Shown: positions 8,772 to 17,764 of the stretch, piece by piece
Layout of the letters: the number at the start of each line of letters is the position of its first letter
Numbering within the stretch: position 1 is the first letter of the stretch
Notes under the pieces: generated by a model
The model's database searches: none
What the model was told of the DNA's origin: nothing
The model's input: the letters and a program-made list of their open reading frames with translations, nothing else
Assembly: GCA_030706145.1 (NCBI GenBank)
Contig: JAUZPB010000011.1
Location: 1 to 64,000 of the forward strand
Origin: Bacteroidota bacterium
GTDB taxonomy: Bacteria; Bacteroidota; Ignavibacteria; Ignavibacteriales; SURF-24
Reading direction: 5' to 3'
DNA length: 64,000 bases
Position numbers and translations under genes: made by a program

Positions 8772-9387
8772 CTATTTCACTTCCTTTTGGAGGTTCAAAA
8801 CTAAACATATAGCCTGGAATATTTGTATTTATCTTAATATTTGACAAATTAAAGACATTAGTAAGCCCGGAATTATCAATAAGTTCTACCTTCCTGATCA
8901 AGTTATCGTTATCGGACCAGATTCTAATAGATTTAAAGTTCTCGTAGGCGTTTTTCATTGGAGAAAGACGGATCAAATTGCATTTAGTTCCGTTCACTGT
9001 TTCCTGGCCAAGTGACTCGACTTTGCTTTTTGCAGGATAATCCTGAACAATTTTTTTAAAGGAAAAGGCCGACTTCTCATTTTTAAGATCATTAATGACT
9101 ACTTTGTTAGATCTTTTATTATAATTCCAGAACGTAGAGCCATTTGAAATTAACTGCTGGTTTTTAAATTCAATTCTATATTTGTCATCTTTTTGATAAA
9201 GCAAATGGCCCTTTATTGAAACCGATCCGCCCTGATTTTTCATAGAACTGGATTGTGAAAAATCTGCGCTCAAGTTATTAATTGAATAGAATTTATTCTG
9301 AATTCCTTTAATAATAGGATTTTGAGCATTTAGAATTACAGTTTGCAGAAGTAAAAAAAGGAGAATAAAACCTTTGAAATTTCGCAT
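8758..9387 (-). CDS. lolA: Outer-membrane lipoprotein carrier protein LolA
   Basis: The 209-residue protein has a cleavable signal peptide and the LolA fold: an N-terminal helix with LSADFSQSSSMKN, then the beta-sheet blocks GHLLYQKDDKYRIEF and NGSTFWNYNKRSNKVVI. LolA carries lipoproteins across the periplasm from the inner to the outer membrane. It lies six bases after ftsK and overlaps the following YbhN-like gene. The ftsK-lolA order is common in Bacteroidota and relatives. Confidence 0.88.
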   Translation of the reverse strand: MRNFKGFILLFLLLQTVILNAQNPIIKGIQNKFYSINNLSADFSQSSSMKNQGGSVSIKGHLLYQKDDKYRIEFKNQQLISNGSTFWNYNKRSNKVVINDLKNEKSAFSFKKIVQDYPAKSKVESLGQETVNGTKCNLIRLSPMKNAYENFKSIRIWSDNDNLIRKVELIDNSGLTNVFNLSNIKINTNIPGYMFSFEPPKGSEIVDLR

Positions 9388-9393
9388 GATTGT

Positions 9394-11895
9394 TTATAAA
9401 GCCCTTAAAATTGTTTCTAGTTGTTCTTCATCTTCAATTAAAACAGATCTAACTTTACTTCCCTCGGCACCACCAACTATTCCTGCTTCTTCGAGTTGGT
9501 CAACAATTCTTGCAGCACGAGAATAGCCTAATTTTAATCTTCTTTGAAGCAATGAAACCGAGCCTTGTTGATGTCTTACAATTACTCTTGCTGCATCTTC
9601 AAACATAGGATCCTTATCGGCAAGGAATTCACCCTGTGCTTCTTTTTTCTTTTCATAGAGTGATGGAAGGAAATAGCGTTTAGAATAGCCTTCCTGGGAA
9701 TAAATATAATTAGTTATTTTTTCAACTTCATCTGTAGAAATGAAAGCATTTTGAATACGTATTGGCTTAGGAGTTCCACTAGGCAAAAATAGCATATCAC
9801 CTCTACCTAAGAGTTGTTCAGCACCATTCATATCGAGAATAGTTCTCGAATCGATTTTTGTAGCGACCTGGTAAGCCACTCTTGCGCTGAAGTTTGCCTT
9901 AATCACACCCGTAATTACATTTACAGATGGTCTTTGTGTTGCCAAAACAAGGTGTATACCGACTGCTCTTGCTAGCTGAGCAAGCCTTGCAATTGGTTCT
10001 TCAACTTCCTTTCCAGCTGTAATCATCAGATCTGCCAATTCATCGATAATAACGACAATGTATGGCATTTTATAATGCTGCATTTCATCTGTATCTTTAG
10101 GTTTCTTCTTCGGATCAGAAATCTTAACATTATAATCAATAATATTACGGACGCCAGCCTTCGCTAATTTATTATAGCGTTTTTCCATTTCATATTCAAC
10201 GGACTTCAAGGCCAGCAAAGCATTTTGAGGGCTAGTAATAATCTCTTCTTCCAAATCGGGTGAAACGGCAAGAAAATGCTTGTTCAACTTCTGATAAAAA
10301 GACAGTTCAATTTTCTTAGGATCAACAATTACAAACTTGACATCAGATGGGTCTTTTGCATACAAAAGGCTTGTAATTATCATGTTTATACCAACACTTT
10401 TACCAGAGCCAGTCGAACCAGCAATGAGCATATGAGGCATTTTTGCCAGGTCTGTCACGCAAATATCACCAGCGATTGTTTTTCCCAAAGCCAGAGGTAG
10501 TTCAGCTTTTTCTTCCTGGATCTTTCCAATAACAGATCTTGCATTTACTAAAGCTGCCTTTGCATTAGGGATTTCCACACCAATTGCACTTTTACCAGGA
10601 ATAGGGGCAATAATTCTAATACCTCTAGCTGCAAGAGCAAGAGCGATATCATGCTCAAGGCTAACAATACGGCTAATCTTAACACCAGGAGCTGGAACGA
10701 TCTCATATAAGGTAACAACCGGACCAGGAGTTACAGTTATATCCTCAATTTTAATATCAAACAATGCAAGTTTTTCTTTTAGAAGCTCGGCATTTCTTTT
10801 AAGTTCTTCTTCTGCAACCTGGAAACTTTCCTCGGGTATTGGATCTAGAAGTGTAAGAGGAGGTTTTTTATAATTTATGATCTGTTCCCATTGGTTAGGA
10901 AGTTTTGCTTCTTCATCTTTGTCAATCAGATCAACAATATCATCTTCAGTAATATCGGGCTTTTTCTCCCGTTTTTGATTTGCAGAGGATTTGCTTTCTT
11001 TTGTTTCTTTTGTATCCTTCAGATCTTCAGCAATTGGAATTTCAGGTTCGTTTGTCCGAACGATCTTGATTTTTGTTTCTTCTTCCTGGATGTCTTCAGG
11101 TAAAAGCTCCTGTTGCTCTTCATCAAGTGATTTTCCTTTGGATTTACCGGACTTCCCTTCTTTTATGTCCCTGATCTTGGAGATATTTTTTACTGCTTTT
11201 TCGATCTTATTTTCAGATGAAGCAGGATTCGTATCCTTTACGGATGCTTCGGAATGCTCAAAAAGGCTTTTAGCAAATTCAAGAATTTTGCCAAGTTTGA
11301 TATCAAAAGCAATAATTAAGACAGTTACAATAAGAGTAGCTATAAAAATAAGACTTCCTAAACCTCCAAGAAGTCTTCCCAAGGAAATACCCAGGAATGC
11401 ACCAGCATTGCCAGAGAGTTCATTAACATCATGGAAAACATTAAGCTTAAAACGGACGACGCCAAAAAAGGCTGCAACTAACGTTCCTGTAGCAAGAAGA
11501 AAGTTTGAAATATTAATGGCTAGTTTAATTTCTTTTTTTAGAGTAATTGTATAGCCCCATAAAAAGAGAATAACAGGAAAGATCGCTGAATTATAACCAA
11601 AGATTGAGTTTACAAAGAAATCGGAGACATAAGCCCCAAAGACTCCGAGCCAGTTATGAGTACTTTCAGCCCGTCTAATAAACTCAGGATCAGAGGAAAA
11701 AACTCTGAAGAGGTCAGAAAACTGATAAGTCAGGTTTCCCTGATCATATCGCGAAAATGAGAGAATACTTAGAAGTATTAAAAATGAAAATACAATTAAA
11801 AAAATCCCGAGAATTTTTTTTTTCTTTTCCAGAGAAATAACAAAGTAGCTCGCGCCCTTCGCAGCCGGTTCTTTTTTTTTCTTTACTGAAGCCAT
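9394..11895 (-). CDS. ftsK: DNA translocase FtsK/SpoIIIE
   Basis: The protein is a septal DNA pump that moves chromosome ends to daughter cells at division. The N-terminus has about four membrane segments (residues 30-205). A long charged linker follows (about 215-350). The motor contains the alpha/beta domain and the Walker A motif GSTGSGKS (about residue 490), Walker B in VVIIDELADL, and the C-terminal winged-helix gamma domain (LLQRRLKLGYSRAARIVDQL) that reads orientation sequences. I place the start at the ATG at 11893-11895 (833 residues), not at a TTG eight codons upstream. Confidence 0.95.
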   Translation of the reverse strand: MASVKKKKEPAAKGASYFVISLEKKKKILGIFLIVFSFLILLSILSFSRYDQGNLTYQFSDLFRVFSSDPEFIRRAESTHNWLGVFGAYVSDFFVNSIFGYNSAIFPVILFLWGYTITLKKEIKLAINISNFLLATGTLVAAFFGVVRFKLNVFHDVNELSGNAGAFLGISLGRLLGGLGSLIFIATLIVTVLIIAFDIKLGKILEFAKSLFEHSEASVKDTNPASSENKIEKAVKNISKIRDIKEGKSGKSKGKSLDEEQQELLPEDIQEEETKIKIVRTNEPEIPIAEDLKDTKETKESKSSANQKREKKPDITEDDIVDLIDKDEEAKLPNQWEQIINYKKPPLTLLDPIPEESFQVAEEELKRNAELLKEKLALFDIKIEDITVTPGPVVTLYEIVPAPGVKISRIVSLEHDIALALAARGIRIIAPIPGKSAIGVEIPNAKAALVNARSVIGKIQEEKAELPLALGKTIAGDICVTDLAKMPHMLIAGSTGSGKSVGINMIITSLLYAKDPSDVKFVIVDPKKIELSFYQKLNKHFLAVSPDLEEEIITSPQNALLALKSVEYEMEKRYNKLAKAGVRNIIDYNVKISDPKKKPKDTDEMQHYKMPYIVVIIDELADLMITAGKEVEEPIARLAQLARAVGIHLVLATQRPSVNVITGVIKANFSARVAYQVATKIDSRTILDMNGAEQLLGRGDMLFLPSGTPKPIRIQNAFISTDEVEKITNYIYSQEGYSKRYFLPSLYEKKKEAQGEFLADKDPMFEDAARVIVRHQQGSVSLLQRRLKLGYSRAARIVDQLEEAGIVGGAEGSKVRSVLIEDEEQLETILRAL

Positions 11896-11959
11896 CCTGA
11901 CAATTCTAAGATTAATCAACTAAAAGCTAAAAACATTTACTTAAGTATATTATTATAGA

Positions 11960-12691
11960 CTATGGAATCTTTAAGGGTTTGACCGTACCATTGTTGAAAC
12001 TAGGTAATAAGTCCATTACAGAGACCTGAGCACAGTAGTTAACATCTTCCTGAAAGCCATTTTCGATAAGGAGCTTACCATGTTCGCATTCAGAAAGGAC
12101 TTTTTGAAGATCATTACCATAAGCGTTATCAAGAATAACGCTAGCCTTAGAGGAATCTGTTAGTTCGAGTTCCTCACCTTTAAGGTTCTTTAATTCAGTA
12201 ATCAATCTACCGGCACAGATTGTATCTTCAATACAAAAACTACCTGTCTTACCAGCGCATAAGATTTCGATGTCTTTATTAAGATTTGCAAGATAGGCTG
12301 CAACACTCTTTACATTTAGGAAAGAGCATAATAGCAACGTCTCTGAAAATTTAGCCTTTACAATAGCCTTTGATCCATTAGTGGTAAATAAAATAATAGA
12401 TTTGCCAGAAACAGCTTCCTTAGAATATTCCAAAGGAGAATTACCTAGCTGAAAGCCTTCAATTTTTTTAGTATTCCTTTCACCACCTAAAAGGGTTTGA
12501 CCACCGAAGGAATTAACAGAAACTTTCATTGCGAATTCTACAGAATTAACCGGAATTACTTCCTTAGCTCCATTATGTAAGGCAGCCAGTACGGTAGTCG
12601 TTGCACGCAAGACATCAATAACAACCGTAGTTTTCGCTGTAAAATACAATTCATCCGAATGAAGCGGCGAAAAATGAACATTTACTTTCAT
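11960..12691 (-). CDS. comB: Probable 2-phosphosulfolactate phosphatase, ComB family
   Basis: The 243-residue protein matches the ComB family, which removes phosphate from 2-phosphosulfolactate in archaeal coenzyme M synthesis. Recognisable blocks are VIDVLRATTTVLAAL (about residues 25-39), GERNTKKIEGFQLGNSP and LFTTNGSKAI. Bacterial members are widespread where coenzyme M is not made, so their true substrate is uncertain. It precedes ftsK by about 64 bases on the same strand. Confidence 0.8.
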   Translation of the reverse strand: MKVNVHFSPLHSDELYFTAKTTVVIDVLRATTTVLAALHNGAKEVIPVNSVEFAMKVSVNSFGGQTLLGGERNTKKIEGFQLGNSPLEYSKEAVSGKSIILFTTNGSKAIVKAKFSETLLLCSFLNVKSVAAYLANLNKDIEILCAGKTGSFCIEDTICAGRLITELKNLKGEELELTDSSKASVILDNAYGNDLQKVLSECEHGKLLIENGFQEDVNYCAQVSVMDLLPSFNNGTVKPLKIP

Positions 12692-12804
12692 ATAATCTCT
12701 GTTCTTAAATTATCTGAATTCGATACTTAGTTATAAACTCGTGCTTAATTTATCGTGTTGATAAAAACAAAGAACTTTTAATCAGTTTTAAGTACAAATT
12801 TAAT

Positions 12805-12843
12805 AAAATATAGGGCAGAAATATAATTTCCGTCCTATATTTT
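12805..12843 (-). terminator. Terminator after gcvT
   Basis: AAAATATAGG (12805-12814) pairs with CCTATATTTT (12834-12843), and the stem continues inward through GAAAT/ATTTC around a 3-base loop with one mismatch. It lies about 30 bases beyond the gcvT stop on the minus strand and is followed there by ATTAAATTTG. Confidence 0.75.
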
Positions 12844-12871
12844 AAATTCTTTAAAAGTAAGAATTATTACT

Positions 12872-13954
12872 TTATTTTTTAACAAAAGGCAACTTAGTCA
12901 GCTTTGCTGGAATTTCCTTGTTTCTAATAAGGAAATTCAATTGGGCCTCAACGCCTGCAAAATTTGCATCTACATAACCCATAGCGATAGCTTTCTCTAG
13001 AATTGGGCTAACAGTACCACTTGTAATAGTCCCAACAACTTTGCCATCTGAAGTAATTTCATAGCCATGGCGCGGGAATGCTTTTTCGTCAGAGATGAGC
13101 GCAATTAGCTTTCTTTTAAGACCTTCTGACTTAACCTTTAGGATTGCATCTTTCCCAATAAAGCACTCTTTATTGAGTTTTGTAATCCAACCCAGGCCAG
13201 CTTCCAAAGGATTAGTGGTCTGGTCAATATCATTGCCATAAAGGCAGAATCCCATTTCTAATCTTAAAGAATCTCTTGCCCCGAGGCCTACAGGTTGAAT
13301 ACCAAATTCTTTTCCAGCTTCAAATAGTTTATTCCAAAGGTTCTCAGCTACTGATTCATCACCTTCAAAATAAAGTTCATAACCAAGTTCACCTGTATAT
13401 CCAGTTCTAGATAGAATCATATCTATACCAGCTACCTGAGCTTTGAAGAAATGATAATATTCAAGGTCAATTTCCTTATTGCAAATCTTTGACAGAACCT
13501 CTTTTGATTTTGGTCCCTGGACAGCCAAGAGAGAATAATCATCTGATCTATCGTTAATTTCGACACCAAAGGAATTATTTTTTTTCATCCATTCAAAGTC
13601 TTTGTCTTTATTGGAAGCATTAACTACCAATAAAAACTCGTCATCTGCCAATTTATAGACCAAAAGGTCATCAACAATTCCCCCATCAGGATAGCACATA
13701 GCAGAATACTGGACCCTACCAATAGTAAGTTTAGAGGCGTCGTTAACTGTTATGTTCTGTACGAAGTCAAGTGCTTTTGGGCCCTTAATAAAAATTTCAC
13801 CCATATGAGAGACATCAAAAACACCTACGGAATTTCGAACTGCCTTATGTTCAGCAATAATAGAACTATATTGAACAGGCATTAAATAGCCGGCAAAATC
13901 AATTAGCTTTGCCCCGAGGCCTTCATGGATCTTATAAAGTGTAGTTTTTTTCAT
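12872..13954 (-). CDS. gcvT: Glycine cleavage system aminomethyltransferase (T protein)
   Basis: At 360 residues this is a standard-length GcvT, which takes the aminomethyl group from lipoylated H protein, forms methylene-tetrahydrofolate and releases ammonia. Conserved blocks include GVFDVSHMGEI (about residues 42-52), the folate-binding SRTGYTGELGYEL and GLGARDSLRLEMG. The H and P proteins are not in the window. It starts 11 bases after the transaldolase-like gene, so the two are co-transcribed, and a strong terminator follows. No glycine riboswitch was seen upstream. Confidence 0.95.
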   Translation of the reverse strand: MKKTTLYKIHEGLGAKLIDFAGYLMPVQYSSIIAEHKAVRNSVGVFDVSHMGEIFIKGPKALDFVQNITVNDASKLTIGRVQYSAMCYPDGGIVDDLLVYKLADDEFLLVVNASNKDKDFEWMKKNNSFGVEINDRSDDYSLLAVQGPKSKEVLSKICNKEIDLEYYHFFKAQVAGIDMILSRTGYTGELGYELYFEGDESVAENLWNKLFEAGKEFGIQPVGLGARDSLRLEMGFCLYGNDIDQTTNPLEAGLGWITKLNKECFIGKDAILKVKSEGLKRKLIALISDEKAFPRHGYEITSDGKVVGTITSGTVSPILEKAIAMGYVDANFAGVEAQLNFLIRNKEIPAKLTKLPFVKK

Positions 13955-13965
13955 AATTCCTTCAC

Positions 13966-14610
13966 TTATTTATTTAGTTTTTTCCAATCATTCAGGAAAT
14001 TCTGCAGACCAATATCCGTAAGGGGATGATTGAACAGCTTATCAATTACATTAAATGGCATAGTTGCAACATCTGCCCCCATAAGAGCGGCTTGCACAAG
14101 GTGTATGGGATGGCGAATACTTGCTACAAGAACCTCCGTCGGGAAGCTGTAATTTTTGTAGATCTGCACAATTTGGCCAATCAGATCCATACCATCCTGG
14201 CTAATGTCATCTAATCTACCAACAAACGGACTAATATAAGAAGCACCAGCTTTTGCAGCCAGGAGTGCCTGAGAAGCAGAAAAGCAAAGTGTCACATTAG
14301 TCTTTATTCCCTCATCGCTCAAAGTTTTAACAGCCTTAAGGCCTTCTTTAATCAATGGGACTTTAACAACTATATTTTTATGTATGGCAGAAAGTTCTCT
14401 ACCTTCCTTAACGATCGAATCATAGTCAGTTGAAATTACTTCAGCACTGACCGGACCATCTACAATACTAAGTATCTCATCAAGTAATTTTCTGAAATCA
14501 CGCCCTTCTTTAGCAACAAGTGAGGGATTTGTAGTAACTCCATCTAGAATTCCAAGTGAGGCAGCTTCTTTTATCTCAGAGATCTTAGCAGTATCAATAA
14601 AAAACTTCAT
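13966..14610 (-). CDS. Transaldolase / fructose-6-phosphate aldolase family
   Basis: This short 214-residue class I aldolase begins [13 protein letters not shown] and contains [14 protein letters not shown] and the Schiff-base lysine in [12 protein letters not shown]. The length and blocks fit the small FSA/TalC type, not the 330-residue classical transaldolases. In bacteria lacking a long transaldolase this form usually serves the pentose phosphate pathway; transaldolase against fructose-6-phosphate aldolase cannot be settled here. The start is ATG at 14608-14610, with GGGGAAA a few bases upstream; a longer frame would add 18 residues foreign to the family. Confidence 0.88.
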   Translation of the reverse strand: MKFFIDTAKISEIKEAASLGILDGVTTNPSLVAKEGRDFRKLLDEILSIVDGPVSAEVISTDYDSIVKEGRELSAIHKNIVVKVPLIKEGLKAVKTLSDEGIKTNVTLCFSASQALLAAKAGASYISPFVGRLDDISQDGMDLIGQIVQIYKNYSFPTEVLVASIRHPIHLVQAALMGADVATMPFNVIDKLFNHPLTDIGLQNFLNDWKKLNK

Positions 14611-14848
14611 AGCCTGTTTCCCCTGTTTTAAATTTTCATAATCATGAAGATCAACAAATTGCAACTACAAGACCTGCAATTCCTTTGTGCTTCAAACCCT
14701 TCAAAATTCAAGTTCGAAATTACGAAATAATTTTCAAATATGTAACAAGGGGAGATATGCAGGAGCCTTAAAAATTAAAAATACAAAACTAATTGGAAAT
14801 ATATAAGGGAAATAAGCAGGAAACTGAAGTAATGCAGGTGAATAATTA

Positions 14849-14881
14849 AAGGCGCATACAAAAATCATTTGCATGCGCCTT
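14849..14881 (-). terminator. Terminator after the RNase G gene
   Basis: AAGGCGCAT (14849-14857) pairs with ATGCGCCTT (14873-14881). On the minus strand the stem is followed by TAATTATTC, a weak T-tract. It lies 49 bases after the RNase G stop and separates it from the transaldolase-like gene. Confidence 0.65.
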
Positions 14882-14929
14882 AAAACTAGTAAATATCTAT
14901 TAATTATAAGCTTTTAGCTCAAGAAGCTT

Positions 14930-16525
14930 TTAGCTCATAAATTCTTGTGTCAGATCCTTTCCAGTTTTTGCAGATAAAAACTGAAAAGAAGCAGGGCTAT
15001 AAGCTTCCTGCACATTAAGTTTGATCTTGACAAAATACTTAAACTGTAGTTTAGTTATTCTTTTAATTTTTCCTTCTTTTAATTTCTCACCCAAAGAAGG
15101 GTGGACATTTAAAATGAGGAATTTTTCTGATGAGCGTTTTTTGAATCTTTTTAACCAAACTTCTATTTCGTGCATTAGGTTAGATCTCTTTGTAAGCAGA
15201 CCTGTACCCTGGCAAAATGGGCAAACTTCGTTCATTGTATGAAGAATATTTTCCCTAATTCTCTGTCTTGTGATCTGAATTAAGCCAAACTCAGTCATAG
15301 GAAGGACGGAAACTTTTGCTCTATCTTTTCGAAATTCCTTTTTTAGCTCATCATAGATCTTTTTTCTGTTTTTTTCATCTTCAAGGTCAATAAAATCACA
15401 AACAATGAGTCCTCCAATATCCCTTAGTCTAAGTTGACGGGCAACTTCGCGAGCAGCTTCAAGGTCAGTTTTCAGGGAATTTAATTCTTGCTCTTTCTTT
15501 GCAGCATATCTTCCACTGTTAACATCAACTACAACCATAGCCTCTGTATGGTCAATAATAAGGTAGCCACCACTAGGCAGCATAACCTTTCTCCCCATAA
15601 GAGTTTTTATCTGCTCATCAATTTTGAAGGCTTCAAAAATTGATTGCTGTCCCTTAAAAAGTTCGACCTTATCTGCTAAGGCTGGCTGAACTAACTGGAC
15701 ATAATTTTTAATTTGTTTGTATAATTTTCTAGAATCAATAAAGACCTTTGAGATATCTGGTGTAAAAAGGTCTCTTATCACACTTGAAGTAGTACTGAGG
15801 TCCTGATAAAGAAGAGCGGGAGGTTTTTCAGTCTTTAGCTGTGCCTGAATTTCTTCCCAGGTCTTTACCAGATATTTTAAATCGTCAGAAAGTGATTCCT
15901 CACTTTGATCTTTTGCCGCTGTTCTAATAATAAGTCCGCAATTTGAAGGAAGAATTCCTTTAGCAATACTCTTTAGGCGGCGGCGTTCTCTGAACTCAGG
16001 AATTTTCTTTGAGATGCCAATTTTATTATCAAAAGGCAGCAGGACACAGAATCTACCCGGCAGAGAGATTGCCGAAGTCACTCTAACACCTTTATTTCCC
16101 ACAGGTTCTTTAGTAATCTGAATAATAATTTCCTGTCCTTTGTGGAGTTTGGGAACAAAAGGTTCTTTTTTTACATCTTCTTCTGTTTTAACAGCAGAAT
16201 GTCTTACCGAAGGAGCATCTCCTGCGGAAGAATCCTCATCGGCTTCACTTATATCCGAATCCTCATCGTCATCGAGTATACTTTGAAGTTCATCTAATCT
16301 GTCTCCGATATCTGAAAAATGAAGGAAAGCATCATGCTTCATACCGATATCAATAAAAGCAGCTTTGATACCGGGTAAAATACGGGCAACTTTCCCCAGA
16401 TAGATATCTCCAACCATTCTCCTTTTTTCGGGATGGTCAACGAAGAAATCCACCAGGTTGCCGTCTTCAGTTATAGCGACACGATTTTGTGAGGAGGTTG
16501 AATTAATAATAATTTCTTTTACCAT
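14930..16525 (-). CDS. rng: Ribonuclease G/E family endoribonuclease
   Basis: The 531-residue protein starts with an S1 domain (GDIYLGKVARILPGIKAAF) interrupted by an acidic insert (about residues 85-120, rich in Asp/Glu/Ser). It continues into the catalytic domain with the Mg-binding aspartates in VVVDVNSGRY (about residue 328) and CDFIDLEDEKN (about 372), and the zinc-link CPFCQGTG (about 433). It cleaves single-stranded RNA in rRNA maturation and mRNA decay. There is no long degradosome scaffold tail, so RNase G-like is the better name. It follows the Dus gene by 24 bases. Confidence 0.93.
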   Translation of the reverse strand: MVKEIIINSTSSQNRVAITEDGNLVDFFVDHPEKRRMVGDIYLGKVARILPGIKAAFIDIGMKHDAFLHFSDIGDRLDELQSILDDDEDSDISEADEDSSAGDAPSVRHSAVKTEEDVKKEPFVPKLHKGQEIIIQITKEPVGNKGVRVTSAISLPGRFCVLLPFDNKIGISKKIPEFRERRRLKSIAKGILPSNCGLIIRTAAKDQSEESLSDDLKYLVKTWEEIQAQLKTEKPPALLYQDLSTTSSVIRDLFTPDISKVFIDSRKLYKQIKNYVQLVQPALADKVELFKGQQSIFEAFKIDEQIKTLMGRKVMLPSGGYLIIDHTEAMVVVDVNSGRYAAKKEQELNSLKTDLEAAREVARQLRLRDIGGLIVCDFIDLEDEKNRKKIYDELKKEFRKDRAKVSVLPMTEFGLIQITRQRIRENILHTMNEVCPFCQGTGLLTKRSNLMHEIEVWLKRFKKRSSEKFLILNVHPSLGEKLKEGKIKRITKLQFKYFVKIKLNVQEAYSPASFQFLSAKTGKDLTQEFMS

Positions 16526-16549
16526 TTACGTGTCAATTCAATTAATGAA

Positions 16550-17623
16550 CTATTGTTTATCTTCTTCTTTTAGCTTTGAATCAATTATCCAAAAGAGAAC
16601 CCTCTCACTAAATTTCTTATTAATTTCCTCGAAATTCTCTTTGGGATATGAATCATTTTTAATATTCTCAACGTGAGAACAAATAAAGTCTTCAAGTGAA
16701 GATCTATCATTAAGAGAAAAAATTTTTTCAATTAATGAATGGACTCCATTAAAAGACCTAAAATACCAGATCAGATGTTTTCTAGATTTTTTAACCCCCT
16801 GATCTTCACCTGAATCTTTAATCAACAGGTCCAGATGATGAAGTGCAACTTTTGCCACTTCATCTACAGACTCAGACTCTTGTAGTAGTCCAGTCTCCAG
16901 TAATGTGCTAAGTCGCTTAAAGATGAATGGATTACCCAGAGCACCTCTAGCAAGGAAAACCGAATCGCAACCAGTTTCCTGAATCATCTTAAAACAATCC
17001 ACTTCATTAAAGAGTGAACCATTACCAACAACTGGTATTGCGACTGTTTGCTTTACTTTAGCAATCCACTCCCATAGGGGGTTATCCATATAAGAGTCTG
17101 ACCTAGTTCTAGCATGGATTGTAATAAAGGAAGCCCCATTATCCTCAATTATTCTAGCGTTCTCAAGGACATTGATTTTCTGTCTGTTGCGGCCGAGTCT
17201 AATTTTAATCGAGACCGGAATGCCCTCAGCAGCCTTAACCAATGTTTTTACAAGTTTTCCAAGCAGAAGAGGATCATCCAGAATCGCAGCTCCAAGGCCA
17301 TATTTACAAACATTGGAAACTGAGCAACCGCAATTGAGGTCAATAAGATCGGGTTTAAGTGTTTTTATTTCCTGAACAGCTTTTTCAATATAATCAGCAT
17401 CTCTACCAAGGAGCTGGATCCCAATTGGTTTTTCGCTGCGGTTAAAGGCAAGTACCCGGAGTGTATCAAAAGCATTCTCAACTACTCCTTTTGCACTAAT
17501 CATTTGAGTAAAAGTAAGTCCTGCCCCATTTTCACGACAGATCTGCCTAAAGGGAGCATCTGTAACTTCAGCCATTGGCGCCAAAATTGCCCTGCTGCCT
17601 AAATCCAAACTTCCTATTTTCAT
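16550..17623 (-). CDS. dus: tRNA-dihydrouridine synthase
   Basis: This FMN-dependent TIM-barrel enzyme reduces uridines in the tRNA D-loop. The N-terminus has LAPMAEVTDAPFRQICRENG (about residues 15-34). The catalytic cysteine lies in DLNCGCSVSNV, where the usual GCP reads GCS. Flavin-binding blocks NGSLFN and GCDSVFLARGALGNPFIF follow. It is of the DusB-like bacterial type, 357 residues. It lies between pnp (142-base gap with a terminator) and the RNase G gene. Confidence 0.9.
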   Translation of the reverse strand: MKIGSLDLGSRAILAPMAEVTDAPFRQICRENGAGLTFTQMISAKGVVENAFDTLRVLAFNRSEKPIGIQLLGRDADYIEKAVQEIKTLKPDLIDLNCGCSVSNVCKYGLGAAILDDPLLLGKLVKTLVKAAEGIPVSIKIRLGRNRQKINVLENARIIEDNGASFITIHARTRSDSYMDNPLWEWIAKVKQTVAIPVVGNGSLFNEVDCFKMIQETGCDSVFLARGALGNPFIFKRLSTLLETGLLQESESVDEVAKVALHHLDLLIKDSGEDQGVKKSRKHLIWYFRSFNGVHSLIEKIFSLNDRSSLEDFICSHVENIKNDSYPKENFEEINKKFSERVLFWIIDSKLKEEDKQ

Positions 17624-17723
17624 CTTTTTCGCGGTCTTATCTTCCCGGAAAATCTCACTCTAGAAACAAAGCATTAGTCCCTGAGATAAGGATTCCTTAA
17701 AAATCACATCACAAATAACAAAA

Positions 17724-17751
17724 GACGCTGAAGAGTAGTCCCTACAGCGTC
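17724..17751 (-). terminator. Terminator after pnp
   Basis: GACGCTG (17724-17730) pairs with CAGCGTC (17745-17751). On the minus strand the stem is followed by TTTTGTTATTT. It lies 14 bases beyond the pnp stop and ends the rimP-to-pnp block. Confidence 0.75.
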
Positions 17752-17764
17752 ATTATTTAACTAA

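Noticed and set aside
10991-11554. 187-codon plus-strand open frame inside ftsK
   Set aside because: It lies antisense to the linker and membrane region of ftsK, is Ser/Phe-rich as expected of a shadow frame, and matches no family.
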